The translations under genes were made by a program, and so were the position numbers. From the NCBI GenBank assembly GCA_964020155.1, contig OZ026551.1, positions 3,092,018 to 3,156,017 of the forward strand: a DNA stretch of 64,000 nucleotides. Direction: 5' to 3'. Below are positions 59,319 through 64,000 of the stretch, piece after piece (position 1 is the stretch's first letter; every line of letters begins with the position of its first letter). The DNA comes from Chondrilla cf. caribensis (lineage: Eukaryota; Porifera; Demospongiae; Chondrillida; Chondrillidae). The notes below the pieces were generated by a model that worked only from the letters and a program-made list of their open reading frames with translations, made no database searches and had not been told where the DNA came from.

Positions 59319-62300
59319 TTAGCACTTGAAGTTATTGTACGTCTGAAATGTAGCCATAAAGCTGGCTAAAACCTCATGAATTAGCACATACTGCTCCTGT
59401 ACAAATATAATAAGATTGGTGAACATTATATCAAAGCAAACTTTATAATCATAAATCATGGTATTACATAACATACTGATGTTTGAATTATTGTTAAGTG
59501 AATCGTAAAAAGTTAATACAAATCTCTGATAAACATCAGTAATGAATTTCTCTTTGAAAAGTCTACTACAACAACAAAATCCATGGATACCAGGCATTAA
59601 TACATGAACTGATGAGGGAATGCAAGCCTATCAACCCCCTATAGTGTCAACCTTTTGCAATAATCCAGTTCTAACTGGCTTGCTAGTACCTACCATATTT
59701 CTTGTACTCACCTATTACACAGTAAATAGGGTACATAAGAGAAAGCCAGATAGGAACTGTTACATACAATTCCGAACGTTCCTATTGTTACCATGGGATT
59801 CCTTTTGCAAATATCTGTATTACAGGGTGTCCAACGGACCTTGCTTTTGACATGTATTGTGCAATTAGAGTGTTAGTGAAAACATCATGATAGAATTAAC
59901 TGGTTAGATCATCACAAGATCAATGGTGAATGTGATGATAGCAATCATGAAAAGATCCATTTGAAAATTCATGTACTTGGATCCGATCATCATAGTACAG
60001 CTTGTAACAAATGTTCAGGTATGACACAAGAGGTCAAGAAATTGGTATGAATGTGTTGCTGTTCATACATAGACAGTATTGATCAATTCACACACAATTC
60101 AAAGACAATTCACAAATGATGGCTATCACACAATACTCACAACAGTAGACACCATATACGGTCTCTGGTTTCTGGCAGCTTTGACACTTTGAAAAACATC
60201 ACTGATCGCTTCCATTTTGATTCTCTCGATCTCTGAGCACATGCATATGAAAGCCCCGGTCCTTCCCATACCATCACTATGGTGACAAGATACATAAAAA
60301 AATAACTGTATATTAAACTTGACTGGACACAACTATAATGATATCATTGTCTGTGAAACAAAAACATTAAATTCACGTCCATTTCAAGACATCTGCACCA
60401 CCACAAATATACGAAGCTAAATTGCCATGGGGAGAGTGTGAAAATGCAAGTTTATGACATTGAACTAACATGCGTCAATGCATAGATACTATCTATGGTC
60501 AATGCTATGTGCAATTTGAAGGTCCACAATTAGCCATAACTTTTAAAATGACATGGGTAGGCGGTGAATAAACACCCAATAATTTAGTAGACCTTTATTT
60601 TTCCATTTTCATTTTCAAACATTTTCAGTCCATAAATCCTTCATATGATAACATTTACAGTATGACAAATTTTGAGGCACTGAAAATGAACTTCCCCACA
60701 GTGGTAATGGTGGATTCCAATGTACCCTTTATGAAGAAGCTCTACTGTATGCACACAAAACAACAACATACATATAATTATACAATATAATCTGAGTTAC
60801 ACACATACATGTACATATATAGATATACACTCAGCACACTAGGGAACTGAATCATCCAGCCTGATCGATACAGACATATTGGTGCCTTTTGTTGAGGAAC
60901 CTTTAGGCCCTTAGAAGCATTTGGAAAACCTATAGATGATGATCCTCGGGTTTGAAAGACTGTGAAATTGTATTTCTAAACTCTCCTAAAAGCAGAGGGT
61001 TTCTCAAACAAACAATGAGTTCAATGCAGCAAAGACATCCTTAAAGCTTCTTGTGTGATCATGAGTAATTTATGAAAAGAAGTCGAAGGAGAGTATTCAA
61101 TCTCTGTTAGCTTCAACAGCATATAAAAACTGACCTATTCAACTCAATGTATTTATAATGACATACTGTACATTCATACTGTATGCCATACAATACGTAC
61201 AGTGCATATTGTATGCAACTCACTTGCACATAACCACTGCAGGTGAGTCCACTCCTTGTTGTGCTCTTTCATACTCATTTATCACAGACAACACAGACGA
61301 GGGAGTGATTTCACCCACTTCCAGCCACTGACTGCAATGAATTAAAGTGAATTCATGAGGCACATCGTCAGCCTGAAGGGGAGAGGGGTACTGCATTTGA
61401 CTTATTACATATGAACTGGACACTGATGAACATTTACAATAATGGCCAAACAGTACATACACTGTGTTGTAGTTCATCTCTGGGGACAATCTGGCAGGCA
61501 TGTAACAATAATGAATAGTTGTGGAATTGAGCTCTAGTTTTGTAATGTGCTTCAATTGAAAGCCTTCCAAACAAAGGTATATACGTAGGTACATATGCAC
61601 ATGTAATTTTATTTCAACAAGCAGTCTCAATACAATCTAATCATAAAGATCAGCTTGCATGCAAGTCAAAGACACACCCAAACTATTACACTATCTACTG
61701 TACATTACACTGTGGCAAGGTAGTTGTGGATGAGAAGTTCCCTCTTTCTAGACACAATTCCTTTGCTTTCACTTCAAATTTAGTTTTCCCCATCAAATTA
61801 AACAAGGGTCCTTAATGTTTGTTTCTTTCAGCTCTATCGGCACACACTACATGCACCATTATAAGGAATATTGAATCTAGTTCCTCTGCATACATATGCG
61901 TACTAATATGCAGAGACAAAGATGTTATCCATTCACCTTTGTGCTGCTCTTCATGATCAGTTTCAGGACAGAGTATTCATTCTTGGGCATTGCTTCATCA
62001 AGAAAAATCTCATATCGACCATACTTCATTGCCTTGATGTGGCTGGTAGGCCAAAACACTGAAAACGAGACCTGTATATGGCAACAGGGGGAGATGCAGT
62101 CAGTACAATTTTAACCAGTAGAGATTATGTGTAATTTGAGTTTAAGAGCACCACTTCATCCGACCTGCCAATAGAACACCAGTGAGTCTAAAGTTAGTAT
62201 TACATACATGAACGTTAATACTGGTAGTGGTTAAGACATGGGATGAGGTCTGCATAATACATATATAACATCATAGACAAACTACCAAGGGCCAGTGCAT

Positions 62301-64000
62301 ATACTATGTGACACTGCCCAAGCATCCATGTCCACAAAATTTTAAACATTACTTACATTTGATGGTATTAGCTCTTCATTGTGACAAAGGACAACACAGG
62401 TTTTGCATTTCTTCTGGTAAATCACATCGAGCAAATGCTCCACTGTTGCCTGCAGTGGATACTGTGCTGCTATGAAGGCACCCTGACGAGAGTAGCTCTA
62501 CGAATCAAAGTGAAAGAAATATAGAATATTGTGCAAATTTCACAAGTTAATTCCAGTTTTAATAAGTATGAACATGCTTGGATCTAGGTGCTACTATTGG
62601 TGATTGATAGATCTTTTTAAGAAAAGAAACTGTGTTGATCTGTGAGGTACAGTACAGTTCACCAGACAGTTTTCATTGTTTTGGACAAATTAATTAAAAC
62701 CAGCAGGAAATTAGCGAAACCTTTATTGCTTATGATCTTATGTAATAGACCATGTGTACATACATGGTACAGATCGTCTATACAAGGATCTAACTAACAG
62801 ATATAGGGTCTACAAAGGATTACAGTAGTATTAGTATACACTAAACTATACATACGTACGTACATTCACACTCGAAGCATTGATGTATGTGGACCTGAAA
62901 TTTGTTTTGATGGAGAGGAAATTGGTCACATCTGTGTACACCAGGGAGAACAAATGGGAAACAAATAATGTCATGTAAACGTACACAGTTTTGAGTCAAC
63001 ATGAGTCAAACTAAAGTACTGACATGGGAAACGCGAATCATAACGATTGAAATTAGTGTTGCTCCCAGCTAACTGTTCATCCATTTGATTAGGTTTACGA
63101 GAAAGTTTTTCTAAACACTGATAAAGAAAAAAACAACGTTGACATGTCATTAAAATGTGCATTCATACAACGATATACGCGAGTACCTGCAATTCTCCTA
63201 ATAGAGCACTAAACATATCAATACACAAGATTACATGTACAAAAATAGTGACAGTAATTTCTAATTTTACAGACATACTTAATATGTGATAGTTAAGTAT
63301 TCATAGGAGTTCAACAATTACGATGTCTGTTAATTGTTATTGACAAACCTGAAATTGGAAATCAAATCCTGAGATACCTCTCACTACATCTGGTGCTCTC
63401 AGCCTCTCCACAGCCTCTTTGAAGGAGCTTGCATCGATAGACGTATCACCACATACAGTATAGTCACAAAGTGCTTCATGCACGAAAATGTACTGCCCCT
63501 GAGTAGCAGGACAGACACAGATCAGAACAGACCTTCTGCGATAAAGTAACACAATTTAAACTGGAGTGCACGAGTAAGTTCACTCACGAGATTGAGCACC
63601 ATGAAAGGCCGATCACCCCTCATGCTGAGTAGATATTCAAATACATTCAGATCATCTTTCGCCTTCAATCTCTGCATCATTGCATCGATGGCAATGTAAG
63701 TACCAGTACGACCAACACCAGCACTGAAATGAGATGACAATGCGATTATTATAACATATTGTACTGTAACAATAATTACATTATAAACATAACATAGGAA
63801 GATGGAGAAAATTAGATGAAGTTTAATTCTCTCAGTAACTGCATGTGGGATTGAAATATACATACATATTGTACATAATGAACCATGACGCCACGAAATG
63901 TCAAGGTCTACCTATTGGTATAGTTAATTGGGATGTGTTGATGTGTTTCATTGAGTAATATATTATATAGTTAAGTAGTATTACAAAAAAGATGAGATTT
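59319..64000 (-). CDS. Receptor-type tyrosine phosphatase, 3' part (D1 end + D2)
   Basis: Nine exons are in the window: 63723-63588, 63498-63349, 63117-63024, 62931-62864, 62497-62357, 62071-61937, 61372-61224, 60276-60141 and 59396-59319; upstream exons lie beyond the edge. The first carries the end of the D1 active-site loop, AGVGRTGTYIAIDAMMQ, then RGDRPFMVLNL; GQYIFVHEAL follows. D2 has RSTYINASSVN, QGAFIAAQYPLQATV, KYGRYEIFLDEAMPK, FTLIHCSQWLEVG (W-L-E in place of the W-P-D loop) and, across the 61,224/60,276 junction, VVMCNDGMGRTGAF. It ends EQYVLIHEVLASFM before TAA. Tandem cytoplasmic domains mark receptor PTPs, in which D1 usually acts and D2 regulates. Here D2 keeps Cys and Arg, but the loop Asp is Glu and the Ser after Cys is Asn, so weak or absent activity is likely. 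Confidence 0.85.

Noticed and set aside
59620..59850. 76-codon ORF in a phosphatase intron
   Set aside because: Antisense to the gene, with no domain and no supporting structure.
60126..60332. D2 phosphatase loop read as HHSDGMGRTG with catalytic Cys changed to His
   Set aside because: That reading runs through the intron. Using the CCATAG acceptor at 60,276 joined to the 61,224 donor gives MCNDGMGRTG, so the Cys is present.

Overview
The window is nuclear DNA from an invertebrate animal. Three lines support this: spliced genes with GT-AG introns, animal-type families (spastin, an ankyrin-DHHC palmitoyltransferase, a receptor tyrosine phosphatase with tandem domains, fibrinogen-related and Calx-beta domains, dynein heavy chain), and many eukaryotic transposons. 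The AT-rich sequence, short introns, FReD and Calx-beta exons and heavy MITE load would suit a sponge or another early-branching marine invertebrate. That placement is inference; no rRNA or mitochondrial marker is present.

Left part (1-43 kb) is mostly repeats and broken genes. At 0.17-3.9 kb a roughly 96-bp inverted repeat encloses a 36-bp minisatellite and a Ulp1/SENP-like protease fragment. A second inverted repeat (6.3-7.5 kb) encloses another minisatellite. A lone Calx-beta exon lies at 8.6 kb. Long (CA)n arrays at 9.6-12.9 kb abut three copies of an acidic-tailed gene fragment. A tandem set of tRNA-derived SINE-like units lies at 13.8-14.7 kb, followed by about 3.9 kb of a satellite based on CACACTGCGCA. 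Then come LINE remnants (19.9-20.9 and 24.3-24.7 kb), a tandem duplication (21.6-24.0 kb), Ty3/gypsy-type gag pieces, a roughly 820-bp terminal-inverted-repeat element (25.9-26.7 kb), and (GT)n arrays (28.4-30.2 kb). A cluster of four damaged fibrinogen-related gene copies (30.2-36.5 kb) is followed by a dynein-1 heavy chain pseudogene. A complete type I hammerhead ribozyme motif lies at 40,813-40,866.

Right part (43-64 kb) holds three well-supported genes, all on the minus strand. They are a spastin-like AAA microtubule-severing ATPase (16 exons, 485 aa), an ankyrin-repeat DHHC palmitoyltransferase of the ZDHHC17/13 type (12 exons, 585 aa), and the 3' end of a receptor-type tyrosine phosphatase (end of D1 plus all of D2). 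For the first two the exon lengths sum to an exact codon multiple with consistent splice phases, which strongly supports the models. A 5'-truncated LINE with an uninterrupted reverse-transcriptase frame, flanked by (TA)n, sits between spastin and the palmitoyltransferase. Pogo/Tigger-like MITEs and a Harbinger-like element with a Myb/SANT frame sit in spastin introns.

The three genes have no obvious shared pathway. The strongest unusual signal is the hammerhead ribozyme. Next are the repeated architecture of inverted repeats around minisatellites, the element family shared by 4.1, 14.7 and 25.6 kb, and the dinucleotide arrays ending exactly at duplicated exons.
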